64,000 nt of DNA, from NCBI RefSeq assembly GCF_030378205.1, contig NZ_CP127385.1, positions 7,294,001 to 7,358,000 of the forward strand, written 5' to 3'. The notes below the pieces were generated by a model. It searched no databases and was not told where the DNA came from. It worked only from the letters and a program-made list of their open reading frames with translations. Origin of the DNA: Bradyrhizobium sp. NP1 (GTDB taxonomy: Bacteria; Pseudomonadota; Alphaproteobacteria; Rhizobiales; Xanthobacteraceae). This document shows, piece after piece, positions 32,228 to 39,933 of the stretch; the stretch's first letter is position 1, and every line of letters begins with the position of its first letter. The translations under genes were made by a program, and so were the position numbers.

Positions 32228-33049
32228 TCAGATCGGAATCGGGCAGCGCTCGCACTGCACCTCGAGCTTCTTCACCTGCGCGATGAACTGCGCCGCGCGC
32301 TTGATGGTGACGTCGAGCACGGCCCGGCCGATCTCGGCGGAAGCGCCGCCCGGATTGGAATAGGTGCCATGGCCCCCGGTGCGCTTGTAGAACTCTGCCG
32401 CGGTCGCCTGGCTGAACGCGATGTTCTGGTCGAGCGGCGGGTCCATCGGAAAGGTGCTTGCGAAATCGGCAAGCGGATGGTCCGGCAGGCTCATGATCTT
32501 GTCGGTCTTTACCAGTTCCGGATGCGCATGCAGCATGAAGGAGGTCTCGACATTTCCAGCGTGGTGCGAGGCGTCGCGACCGTTGCCGGCGGCCTCGCAC
32601 ACTTCCTTGCGCGCGATCAGATGGGTATCGATGATCGCCACATAGGCGCCGGTGTTGAAGCGCAGCTTTGCCATCGCGATCTGCAGCGGCGGGAGGTTGG
32701 CGACGCGATTGCCGTTGACGAAGATGATCTTCTTGAAGCCGTGCGAGATCAGGCTTTCGCCGATATCGACGGCAACCTGGGTCAGTGTTTCCGGCCGCAG
32801 CGTGATGCCGCCGGGATAGGCCAGATGGTGCGGCGACCAGCCGAAATGCATCGGCGGCGCGACCAGCACCTTCTCCTGGCGCGCCACGGCCTCGGAGACG
32901 TCGCTGGCCCAGGCGGTATCGACCAGAAGCGGCGTGTGGTGGCCGTGCTGTTCGGTGGCGCCGATCGGCACCATCACGAGGTCCTGTGACTTCAGATATT
33001 CCGCAATATCAGGCCAGGTCAGTTCGTGGAGCCATACGCTGTTCGCCAT
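32228..33049 (-). CDS. Creatininase family protein with altered metal-ligand motif
   Basis: 273-aa protein of the creatininase/MftE/FAPy-deformylase family. Seen: the first ligand block ATEQHGHHTPLLVDT (Glu33, His35, Asp44) is intact and HLAYPGGITLR is typical. The second block reads FVNGNRVANLPP where the family has NGHGGN or NGHYEN, so the usual ligand His is Asn114 and the next acidic position is lost; HHAGNVETS likewise has Asn where HAGEVETS is usual. One metal site is therefore probably missing or remodelled. ATG 33049 has GGGAGAG upstream. It lies between ferredoxin and ferredoxin reductase genes; the reaction is unknown. Confidence 0.8.
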   Translation of the reverse strand: MANSVWLHELTWPDIAEYLKSQDLVMVPIGATEQHGHHTPLLVDTAWASDVSEAVARQEKVLVAPPMHFGWSPHHLAYPGGITLRPETLTQVAVDIGESLISHGFKKIIFVNGNRVANLPPLQIAMAKLRFNTGAYVAIIDTHLIARKEVCEAAGNGRDASHHAGNVETSFMLHAHPELVKTDKIMSLPDHPLADFASTFPMDPPLDQNIAFSQATAAEFYKRTGGHGTYSNPGGASAEIGRAVLDVTIKRAAQFIAQVKKLEVQCERCPIPI

Positions 33050-33081
33050 TTTTCTCTCCCAGAGGATGCCGCTGTCCTTGA

Positions 33082-33417
33082 TCAGCGCGAAGCCGGTGCG
33101 GGGTTGAATTCGGTTTCCAGTTTGCCTTCGACGCCGATCCAGTCCTCGGCATCTTCGGGGACCTCGCCGGGCTTGCGGATCTTCGGCCACACCGCCGCAT
33201 ATTGACGGTTGAACGCGACCCACTTTTCGGCGCCGGCCACGGTGTCGCGAATGATCGCTTCCGCCGGGCACTCCGGCTCGCAGGCGCCGCAATCGATGCA
33301 CTCTTCCGGATTGATGACGAGCATGTTCTCGCCTTCGTAGAAGCAGGTCGCCGGGCAGGATTGCAGGCAGTCCTGAAACTTGCACCGGATGCAGGATTCG
33401 GTAACGACGAAGGTCAT
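33082..33417 (-). CDS. fdxA: 7Fe ferredoxin, [3Fe-4S][4Fe-4S]
   Basis: 111-aa electron carrier. Seen: Cys9, 12, 17, 21, 25 and Cys40, 43, 46, 50, the same spacing as Azotobacter FdI shifted by one residue, so Cys9/17/50 should hold the 3Fe cluster and Cys21/40/43/46 the 4Fe cluster. The C-terminal extension ([14 protein letters not shown]) is the usual FdxA tail. It lies between a stand-alone [2Fe-2S] protein and the creatininase-like gene, with a ferredoxin reductase downstream, so it probably links the flavoprotein to NADP(H). Confidence 0.93.
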   Translation of the reverse strand: MTFVVTESCIRCKFQDCLQSCPATCFYEGENMLVINPEECIDCGACEPECPAEAIIRDTVAGAEKWVAFNRQYAAVWPKIRKPGEVPEDAEDWIGVEGKLETEFNPAPASR

Positions 33418-33447
33418 GAGGAATTCCTTGGCTGGCGCAGCGGTTCT

Positions 33448-33801
33448 TCAGCGCCGCGGCTTGAGCGCGGCTGCGAGATGTTCCTTCGCGGGCAGGATGT
33501 CCGTCACCAGATCGCGGATCAGCGTCTTGCCCTCCAGGGGCTCGACCTTGGCGCCCGCCGGCGTCAGGCGCGCGGTGCAGGCATAGGTCACCTCGCCATC
33601 GACCATCAGCGAGCATTCCTTGCAGGCATTGGCGTTGATGCAGCTGTAACGCACGGCAAGCGTCGGATCCTCATGGGCGCGAATCCAGATCAGCGCGTCG
33701 AGGACCGACATTCCCTCCGCGAATGGGACCTGGAATTGCTGAACGCGAGTACCGGCTTCTTCCGTTCCTCGCGTGACCGAGAGAGAGACCAGAGCTGTCA
33801 T
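33448..33801 (-). CDS. Stand-alone [2Fe-2S] protein of the succinate dehydrogenase/fumarate reductase iron-sulfur N-domain type
   Basis: 117-aa ferredoxin-like protein. Seen: RVQQFQVPFAEGMSVLDALIWI, the SdhB/FrdB N-terminal beta-grasp, and Cys54, Cys60, Cys63, Cys75 (C-x5-C-x2-C-x11-C; SdhB has C-x4-C). The C-terminal half of SdhB/FrdB with its 3Fe and 4Fe clusters is absent, but a separate 7Fe ferredoxin is the next gene. ATG 33801 lies 4 bp after the stop of the flavoprotein gene. Likely the electron-accepting partner of that flavoprotein. Confidence 0.85.
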   Translation of the reverse strand: MTALVSLSVTRGTEEAGTRVQQFQVPFAEGMSVLDALIWIRAHEDPTLAVRYSCINANACKECSLMVDGEVTYACTARLTPAGAKVEPLEGKTLIRDLVTDILPAKEHLAAALKPRR

Positions 33802-33805
33802 CGAA

Positions 33806-35530
33806 CTACCTGGGCTGAAGTGATGCGGAAGCGGCGGCGTCCCCGACCGGAATCCACCGCGAACCGATGGAATCACCGTCGAGGTGCAGGATCTGATTGC
33901 GCTCGAAGTCGGTCTTGGTCTCGGGATGGTCGAGGCGCTGGTGGGCGCCGCGGCTCTCCTTGCGATTGAGCGCAGCCAGCGCGATCATTTCCGCGACGTG
34001 CAGGGAATTGCGCAACTCGAACCATTCTTCGACGGTCGTGTTGAACAGCTTGCCCGGGCTGAGCTTCAAGCTGGCGAGATCGGATGAGCGCATGGCGCGC
34101 AGCCTGTCGAGCGCCTCGCGCAGGGACTTTTCCGTGCGCGACAGGCCGACCTTGCTCCACATCAATGCCTGAAGCTCCGCCCAGAGCTGCGTGGTGCCCG
34201 CCCCTTCTCCACTGGTGCCGGCCTCGCCGCGCGCGCTGATCTCGTCGATCAGGGCGAAGATCGGTGCTGCCGCGGCGTCGTCCCATTCATGCGCGCGATT
34301 GGCGGCATCGGCGGCCGCGAACCGTCCGGCGCGCTCGCCGAACACCAGCGCCTCCGGCAACGCGTTGCCCGAAAGCCGGTTGGCGCCATTGGCGCCGCCG
34401 ACGGCCTCGCCCGCGGCATAAAGGCCGCTCACGCCGCTCTGCATCTCGGCGTTCACCCGGATTCCGCCCATGTGATAGTGCGCGATCGGCGCAACCTCGA
34501 CGCATTGTTTGGTGAGATCGATGCCGTTGCGGGCCAAAAGATCGATAATCGGACCGAAGGCGGCGCGCAGGTCGGCTTCCGGCACATGCATGAAGCTGAG
34601 ATAGGCGCCGCCGGCGGGCGAACCGCGGCCCGCCTCGTTTTCCTTGACGATGGCGTAAGCCGTCACGTCGCGCGGCGCCCTGTACACGCCGCCGTCCTGC
34701 AGGCCGTAATTTTCGAGGAATTCCTCCATGCGGCCGTTCAGCAGGCGTCCGCCGAGCTTGTAACGGAACGGATCCCACATGATCGGATCCATCCCGACCA
34801 GCCGCGGTGCGAGATGTCCGATCGGGAAGAACTGCGGAAACTCCATGTCGATCAGTTCAGCGCCCGCCCGCAGCGCCAGCGCGTAGGCATCGCCATTCAT
34901 GTTGGCCGAGGCGCTGTTGCGCTGGAACAGCTTGGTCAGGCCGCCGGCGGCGAGGATGGTCGCCTTGGCGGCGATCGTGACGCGCTGGCCGTCGTCGAGA
35001 TTGACGCCGACGGCGCCGACCACGCGTCCATTGTGTCGCACCAGTTCGCGGATCGACAGGCCGCTGACGCGCGTGACGGCCTTCACCCGCGACACCTGGG
35101 TGCGCAGCGTCTGCGCGATCGCAGTGCCGGTCTCGAGGAAATCGACATAGACGCAGCGGCGAACGCTGTGTCCTGGCGCCTGCACGCCGTTGATGCGGCC
35201 ATCCGCATCGCGCGCCCAGCCCACCTTCCAGCCATCGAGCTCCCGGATGCGATCCGGCGCTTCGCGGCACAGAATTCCTGCCAGCCCCTCGTTGCAGAGT
35301 CCGCGGCCAGCCTTGAGCGTATCGGCGAGATGGCGGGTCCAGTCGTCGGCATCCTGCTCGCCCAGAGCGGCCGCGACAGTCATCTGCGCCATGATGGTCG
35401 CGCCACCGCGGCCGACGAGGCTCTTGTCGACCAGCAGCACCGATGCGCCGGCCCTGGCTGCGGCCATCGCCGCCGACATGCCTGCGGCGCCCGCCCCAAC
35501 CACCAGAACATCTGTCACAATATCCGGCAT
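33806..35530 (-). CDS. FAD-dependent oxidoreductase, fumarate reductase/succinate dehydrogenase flavoprotein-like
   Basis: 574-aa flavoprotein of the SdhA/FrdA/NadB family. Seen: Rossmann VLVVGAGAAGMSAAMAAARAG near residue 8, catalytic-type Arg287 (APRDVT), His351 (HYHMGG) and Arg385 (GANRLSGNAL). Two deviations: the HPTG motif whose His binds the substrate carboxylate is FPIG (235-238), and there is no His at the position that carries covalent FAD (GGATIMAQ), as in NadB. So the dicarboxylate is probably not plain succinate or fumarate, and FAD is non-covalent. No membrane-anchor genes follow; iron-sulfur proteins and a ferredoxin reductase do. The first gene of its unit. Confidence 0.87.
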   Translation of the reverse strand: MPDIVTDVLVVGAGAAGMSAAMAAARAGASVLLVDKSLVGRGGATIMAQMTVAAALGEQDADDWTRHLADTLKAGRGLCNEGLAGILCREAPDRIRELDGWKVGWARDADGRINGVQAPGHSVRRCVYVDFLETGTAIAQTLRTQVSRVKAVTRVSGLSIRELVRHNGRVVGAVGVNLDDGQRVTIAAKATILAAGGLTKLFQRNSASANMNGDAYALALRAGAELIDMEFPQFFPIGHLAPRLVGMDPIMWDPFRYKLGGRLLNGRMEEFLENYGLQDGGVYRAPRDVTAYAIVKENEAGRGSPAGGAYLSFMHVPEADLRAAFGPIIDLLARNGIDLTKQCVEVAPIAHYHMGGIRVNAEMQSGVSGLYAAGEAVGGANGANRLSGNALPEALVFGERAGRFAAADAANRAHEWDDAAAAPIFALIDEISARGEAGTSGEGAGTTQLWAELQALMWSKVGLSRTEKSLREALDRLRAMRSSDLASLKLSPGKLFNTTVEEWFELRNSLHVAEMIALAALNRKESRGAHQRLDHPETKTDFERNQILHLDGDSIGSRWIPVGDAAASASLQPR

Positions 35531-35569
35531 TTTCGCCTCCCGTCGCTAGGGCGTGTTAGATAACATCTC

Positions 35570-35581
35570 TTGACATGTCAA
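35570..35581. promoter_or_regulatory. Palindromic operator TTGACATGTCAA
   Basis: A perfect 12-bp palindrome 40 bp upstream of the flavoprotein gene, in the AT-rich divergent spacer. Size and symmetry fit a GntR FCD-type site, and such a regulator starts at 35835. It differs in core from the GTCGAC sites of the other GntR regulator. Confidence 0.55.
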
Positions 35582-35747
35582 TTCTATCTATCTGAAATGT
35601 TGTAGCACGACGATCTCGGGAAACGCGCGGCCGGCAGGACAGCCGCGCCGCGGCGTCAGGAATCAGGTTGGATAGGGAAAACGGGGGAACGAACCAGAGC
35701 GCGACGGCTTCAGGCTGCATCGCTATCGCGCTTTGGCTCCTCGATTT

Positions 35748-35794
35748 GGCATGATGTCTTCGGAAAGCCGGTGCCCGCTTTTCCGCATCATGCC
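35748..35794. repeat. Palindromic intergenic repeat (RIME-like)
   Basis: Perfect outer 9-bp arms GGCATGATG and CATCATGCC enclose a nearly symmetrical interior (CGGAAAGCCGGTGCCC...TTTTCCG). The pattern resembles a dispersed palindrome common in Rhizobiales genomes; copy number could not be checked, and this window has one copy. Confidence 0.6.
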
Positions 35795-35834
35795 TGATCG
35801 CGCCGGAAGCGGAGATGCCGCGCAGGAGGGAACG

Positions 35835-36533
35835 ATGCGTGCAAATGCGGGAGGCCGCCCCAAGCAGGCGCTGAACGAACGGGCGTTCGACCAGATCAAG
35901 CATGACATCGTGTGGTGCCGCCTCTCGCCCGGCGAGGAAGTCAGCGAGGGCAGGCTGACCGAACTGTACGGCTTCGGCAAAGCGCCCATCCGCCAGGCGC
36001 TCTCGCGGCTCGCGCAGGAAGGTTACGTGATTCCGATTCCGCGCTCGGGGCATCTCATCGCGCCGGTGACGCTGCAATCGGTCAAGGAGGTGTTCGAGCT
36101 GCGGATGCTGCTCGAGCCGGTGGCTATGGAAAAGGCCTGCGGCAATGTCGACGAGGCCAGGCTGCGGCGGCTGAACGCCAGATGCGCCGCCGGCTACGTG
36201 CCCGGCGACACCGCGAGCGAAGCGCGCTTTGTCGAGGCCAACCGGGATTTCCACATGGAGATCGCGCGCTGCTCCGGCAACTCGCGGCTTGCGGCGGCAC
36301 TATCGCAGATCATCGACGAAATGACCCGCCTGCTGCATCTCGGCTTCGTGCTGCGCGAACGCCCCGAGGAGCTCAACCGCGAGCACGACGGGCTGATCGA
36401 GGCATTGCTCAAGAACGACAAGGCGCGCGCCCGCGACATCACCGTCGCCCATATCAATACGGTCCGCACCCTGGTGATCGATGGCATCATCCGGCACACC
36501 AATCTGAGCAACACCAACATCGCGCCGATCTAG
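35835..36533 (+). CDS. GntR family transcriptional regulator (FCD type)
   Basis: 232-aa regulator. Seen: winged helix in residues 10-80 (NERAFDQIKHDIVWCRLSPGEEV, GKAPIRQALSRLAQEGYV recognition helix, IPRSGHLIAPV wing) and an FCD ligand domain with ANRDFHMEIARCSGN near 135 and NREHDGLIEAL near 178, which carry metal-type His/Asp residues. ATG 35835 has GGAGGG 4 bp upstream; a longer frame from 35733 runs through the palindromic repeat and is unlikely. Divergent from the fumarate reductase-like unit, so it probably controls it through the palindrome at 35570. Confidence 0.88.
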   Translation: MRANAGGRPKQALNERAFDQIKHDIVWCRLSPGEEVSEGRLTELYGFGKAPIRQALSRLAQEGYVIPIPRSGHLIAPVTLQSVKEVFELRMLLEPVAMEKACGNVDEARLRRLNARCAAGYVPGDTASEARFVEANRDFHMEIARCSGNSRLAAALSQIIDEMTRLLHLGFVLRERPEELNREHDGLIEALLKNDKARARDITVAHINTVRTLVIDGIIRHTNLSNTNIAPI

Positions 36534-36714
36534 TAGTACGCTCCCGTTTGCCGCGGCCTGGCTTGATGCGCGACCCGCATTGCCTTTGGCGGCGGCACAA
36601 CACATCCAGCATCACGCCGCTCACGCGCGCTTGCACGCGGCGCGCGTGCGACCGCGCCCGGTCTGTTGTATAGTCGAGCGAGTGGGGGCTGCGGCGTTGT
36701 AACGGAGGTCCTCC

Positions 36715-37134
36715 ATGAAAGTCAGGGACGTGATGCACAAGGGAGTCGATTGGGTAAGCCCCGACACCCCAATCACCGAGATCGCCAAACTGATGCAGGG
36801 ACACGACGTCGGCTGCATTCCGATCGGGGAGAACGATCGGCTGATCGGGATGGTGACGGATCGCGACATCGTCTGCAAAGGTCTCGCGAGCAAAGACTTC
36901 AGCGCGGCGCGCACGACGGCGCGGGATGTCATGACGGAAGGTATCCACTGCTGCCGCGACGACGATGATCTGGCCAAGGCAGTTCATCACATGGAGACGC
37001 TGAAGATCCGCAGGCTGCCCGTGATCAACAAGAGCAAGCGGATGGTCGGCATGATCAGCCTGGGCGACGTCGGTCAATATGCCGCCGCCGATCTCGTGTC
37101 CGGATGCGTGAAAGGCGTGTCGGCGCACCACTGA
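36715..37134 (+). CDS. CBS-domain protein
   Basis: 139-aa protein made of two CBS domains and nothing else. Seen: MKVRDVMHKGVDWVSPDTPITEIAKLM with GMVTDRDIVCKGL (domain 1, residues 1-60) and RDVMTEGIHCC ... RRLPVINKSKRMVGMISLGDV (domain 2, residues 70-125). Such pairs bind adenine nucleotides and act as energy sensors for partner proteins. ATG 36715 follows GGAGGTCC. It stands alone; no partner gene is adjacent, so the target is unknown. Confidence 0.88.
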   Translation: MKVRDVMHKGVDWVSPDTPITEIAKLMQGHDVGCIPIGENDRLIGMVTDRDIVCKGLASKDFSAARTTARDVMTEGIHCCRDDDDLAKAVHHMETLKIRRLPVINKSKRMVGMISLGDVGQYAAADLVSGCVKGVSAHH

Positions 37135-37213
37135 GGCGAGGCCGGCTCTGTTGCGGAAACGTCAGGCAGACCGGCCCGCACCGCGGCCTGAAACAAACGC
37201 TGCCGAAGACGAA

Positions 37214-37290
37214 TGGCGCGCCCGGAACGATTCGAACGTCCGACCCTCAGATTCGTAGTCTGATGCTCTATCCAGCTGAGCTACGGGCGC
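37214..37290 (-). tRNA. tRNA-Arg (anticodon ACG)
   Basis: Read on the minus strand this folds as a full cloverleaf: 7-bp acceptor stem GCGCCCG/CGGGCGC, D arm with AGCTCAGCTGGATAGAGC, anticodon stem TCAGA/TCTGA around loop CTACGAA (anticodon ACG, read as ICG for CGN Arg codons), T arm with GTTCGAATC, and an encoded 3' CCA (37214-37216). 77 nt with CCA. The gap on either side (37135-37213 and 37291-37526) shows nothing else I can support. Confidence 0.97.
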
Positions 37291-37526
37291 GTTTTCCGCA
37301 GACCATATGGGGCCGCAAGGCCCGATTGCATCCGACAAGGCTCGGATGGCCGCGAAAGAGCGCTCTAGCTACCGGCTTCCGCCTCGCTTTGCAAGGTCCG
37401 CCGTCGCATCTCGGCTCGTGCCGCCCCAGCGCAGGCACGCGCCCACGTCCTTCGCAAAATCCTCTGTCATTACAAGGATATCCGTGCTCGCCGCTCATCC
37501 GCCGCGCCGGAACGGCGAAGCGGCGC

Positions 37527-39005
37527 CTACGCCCGTGCCCGCTCGTTGCGAACGCTCAGGAGTTCCACCGGCCGGTCCGGAATCACGATCCGGAAGGTGG
37601 CGCCGATGGTGCCCTCGACCAGATGGATATCGCCGCCATGGGCGCGGACGAGCTCGGCTGCGATCGCAAGCCCGAGTCCGCTGCCCCCGGGTCGGCTGGA
37701 GGTCTGGAACGCCTCGAACAGGTGCTCGCGCGCTTTCGCCGGCACGCCGGGCCCGGTGTCCGAGACTTCCAGGATCGCGACCGCGCCCTCGCGCCGCCCG
37801 GTGATGCGGATCTGCATGGTGCCGGTGTCGCTGCGCGGATTGCCTTCCAGCGCCTGGGCCGCGTTGCGCACCAGGTTGAGGAGCACGCGGAACAGCTGAT
37901 CCGGATCGGCATCGACCGCAAAGCCCCGCTCGATGGCGCTGATCCAGGTGATGGAGGCGTCGTTGGCAAGCCCCGCGGTCTCGCGGACTTCGGTCACGAC
38001 GGGTTCCAGCAGGATCATGCGACGATCGGGCGCGGCCTCCTGCGCCCTGCCATAGGACAGCGTCGACTGGCAGAAGGCGATCGCCCGCTCCAGCGAACGC
38101 ATCAGCTTGGGCGCAAAGCGCTGCACCCGCGGGTCGGGCACGCTGGCGAGCTGGTCCGACAGCAATTGCGAGGAGGCGAGCAGGTTGCGCAGGTCGTGGT
38201 TGATCTTCGAGACCGCGAGCCCCAGAGCCGCCAGCCGGCTCTTCTGATGCAGCATCGAGACGAGGTCGCGCTGCATGTCGGCAAGCTCGCGCTCGGCGAC
38301 CCCGATCTCGTCGCCGCGCTGGCTCGGCACGATGATCCGCGCGGCATTCTCGGGATCGTCGTGGAACGCGGCAACGCTGGCGGTCAGCCGCCGCATCGGC
38401 CGCACGAACAGGAAATGCAGCGCGAGATAGACCAGCGCCGCGGTCAGCATCGCGATCCCCAATGAGACCAACAGCAGATTGCGGGAAAAGCGGTACATCG
38501 ACTGGCGCAGCGGCAATTCGTCGATCACGGTCTCGATGAATTGCGCCCCGCCGGGCGCCGGCCCGATCACCCGGATCGACTGGTTGCCGGTTTCCAGCAT
38601 CATCTCGAAGGAACCGATGATGGCCCGCCACACCGTCATGGTGCGCATGTCGATGTCGTGGTCGATCGAGGCCGGCAGGTCGGCGCTGGCGAGCAGGCGG
38701 CGCTGCTGGCCCATCTTGATGGCCACCGCGCGCGCCCCGATGCTGGTGAGGATCTGCCGGGCCAGCGAATCCGGAACCATCCCCGAGGGAGCGGCGTCGA
38801 GCACCAGCGCCGCGGTGTTGGCGGCCGCAAGGCGGTCGTTGAGCCGGTTGATCCGGAAGTTCGCGATCGCGGGCACGTAAATCAGCATTCCCGCGATCAT
38901 GACCAGCGGGATCGTGAGCAGCAGGAGCTTGCCGGAAAGGCCAAGACGGCGCGACGGCTTCGCGCGCGGCCCGTTCTCGGTCGGCTGTGCGTCGGTCAAT
39001 GACAC
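37527..39005 (-). CDS. Sensor histidine kinase (orphan)
   Basis: 492-aa membrane sensor kinase. Seen: TM1 about residues 24-46, a periplasmic domain of about 130 residues, TM2 about 177-200, HAMP-like linker, and a kinase core with H-box SKINHDLRNLL (His270), N-box NLVRNAAQAL near 375, G1 DTGPGV near 416 and G2 GSGLGLAIA near 440. The sequence HDLRN rather than HELRT places it in the HPK4-like group. No response regulator lies beside it. Upstream on the minus strand is the rpmH promoter region on the other strand. Signal unknown. Confidence 0.9.
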   Translation of the reverse strand: MSLTDAQPTENGPRAKPSRRLGLSGKLLLLTIPLVMIAGMLIYVPAIANFRINRLNDRLAAANTAALVLDAAPSGMVPDSLARQILTSIGARAVAIKMGQQRRLLASADLPASIDHDIDMRTMTVWRAIIGSFEMMLETGNQSIRVIGPAPGGAQFIETVIDELPLRQSMYRFSRNLLLVSLGIAMLTAALVYLALHFLFVRPMRRLTASVAAFHDDPENAARIIVPSQRGDEIGVAERELADMQRDLVSMLHQKSRLAALGLAVSKINHDLRNLLASSQLLSDQLASVPDPRVQRFAPKLMRSLERAIAFCQSTLSYGRAQEAAPDRRMILLEPVVTEVRETAGLANDASITWISAIERGFAVDADPDQLFRVLLNLVRNAAQALEGNPRSDTGTMQIRITGRREGAVAILEVSDTGPGVPAKAREHLFEAFQTSSRPGGSGLGLAIAAELVRAHGGDIHLVEGTIGATFRIVIPDRPVELLSVRNERARA

Positions 39006-39354
39006 GATGACGGCCCTTCGTCGCTACCAGTGAGGATGCGTTTCACCCCCGAGCCGGTCAAATTACGGATCGCTAATGTCGGCTCATTCCCTGATCTAGG
39101 ATGGAAGAGCCGGAGCTGCTATCCGCGCCTCTAAAAAACCCCGGAAACTTCAATATATTCACTCTAATTGCGACGTTTCAAAGAAGGTCGCCCCGGACAG
39201 TCCGCGACATTGACGAAAACGGGGCGCTCCCTTATAAGCCGCGCCAACTGTCCGGAGGCGGCCCATCGGGGCCGGAACGGCCTTTTGGGTCGGCCAGCAT
39301 CACCGGACTGATCTCAATTCAGCGGCAAATTGCCCCCTCAGCGGAGAAGGACCC
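39006..39354. other. Intergenic region upstream of rpmH
   Basis: A 349-bp gap between the divergent kinase gene and rpmH. It carries the rpmH promoter at 39210-39238 and an AT-rich stretch around 39130-39180. I saw no DnaA-box cluster that would mark a replication origin and no supported reading frame. Confidence 0.55.
39210..39238 (+). promoter_or_regulatory. Sigma70-type promoter for rpmH-rnpA-yidC
   Basis: TTGACG, 17-bp spacer, TATAAG, about 115 bp upstream of the rpmH start, near-consensus for an alphaproteobacterial housekeeping promoter. A leader of roughly 110 nt would follow. Confidence 0.6.
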
Positions 39355-39489
39355 GTGAAGCGGACTTATCAACCCAGCAAACTGGTGCGCAAGCGCCGCC
39401 ACGGTTTCCGCGCCCGTCTCGCCACCGCCGGTGGCCGCAAGGTTCTCGCCGCACGCCGTGCGCGGGGTCGCAAGCGACTGAGCGCCTGA
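39355..39489 (+). CDS. rpmH: 50S ribosomal protein L34
   Basis: 44-aa ribosomal protein, entirely basic. Seen: the invariant [18 protein letters not shown] start and a Lys/Arg-rich tail ending GRKRLSA. GTG 39355 is preceded by GGAGAAGGA. It is the first gene of the conserved rpmH-rnpA-yidC order, 27 bp before rnpA. Part of the large ribosomal subunit. Confidence 0.97.
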   Translation: MKRTYQPSKLVRKRRHGFRARLATAGGRKVLAARRARGRKRLSA

Positions 39490-39516
39490 GCCGGGCGACT
39501 TCCGGAGATTCAAGCC

Positions 39517-39873
39517 ATGGATCGGCTGAGGCGGCGGGCAGACTTTCTCGCCGTTGCCAGTGGCGCGCGGGTCAGCACGGCGGCCTTCGCGCTGCAGGGC
39601 CGCCGCCGCGACGACAATGGGCCGGTTCGGATCGGCTTCACCGTCACCAGGAAGAACGGCACCGCGACCGAGCGCAACCGCATCCGGCGCCGGCTTCGCG
39701 AATTGGTGAAGCGGCTCGATGTCATAGCCATGCGACCTCACCATGATTATGTGCTAGTCGGCCGCCGTGCCGCGCTCAGTCGCGACTTCGAGGCCATGCT
39801 CGACGAACTGCGCAGCGCGTTCCATCGCATCGACCGGCAGCCCGAAACCAGGCGCAGCGACGCCAGGACCTAG
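39517..39873 (+). CDS. rnpA: Ribonuclease P protein component
   Basis: 118-aa basic protein that binds RNase P RNA and helps process tRNA 5' ends. Seen: MDRLRRRADFLAVASGARV (central cleft start), RIGFTVTRKNGTATERNRIRRRLRE, which contains the RNR motif near residue 55. Follows rpmH as in most bacteria and precedes yidC by 60 bp. Confidence 0.95.
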   Translation: MDRLRRRADFLAVASGARVSTAAFALQGRRRDDNGPVRIGFTVTRKNGTATERNRIRRRLRELVKRLDVIAMRPHHDYVLVGRRAALSRDFEAMLDELRSAFHRIDRQPETRRSDART

Positions 39874-39933
39874 AGAAATACCTGGACAAATCAGCCCCGG
39901 CCGATCAGGCCGGATGAAGGACGAGAGTTTTCG

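Larger units (their letters stand above)
35531..35834. other. Divergent regulatory region, flavoprotein unit/GntR gene
   Basis: A 304-bp gap between divergent genes. It holds the TTGACATGTCAA palindrome (35570-35581), an AT-rich stretch (35560-35605) that probably carries the promoters, and a 47-bp palindromic repeat (35748-35794). Nothing else recognisable. Confidence 0.6.

Noticed and set aside
39006..39354. Replication origin next to rpmH
   Set aside because: rpmH often lies near an origin in bacteria, but I saw no cluster of DnaA-box-like sequences and no dnaA or parAB nearby.
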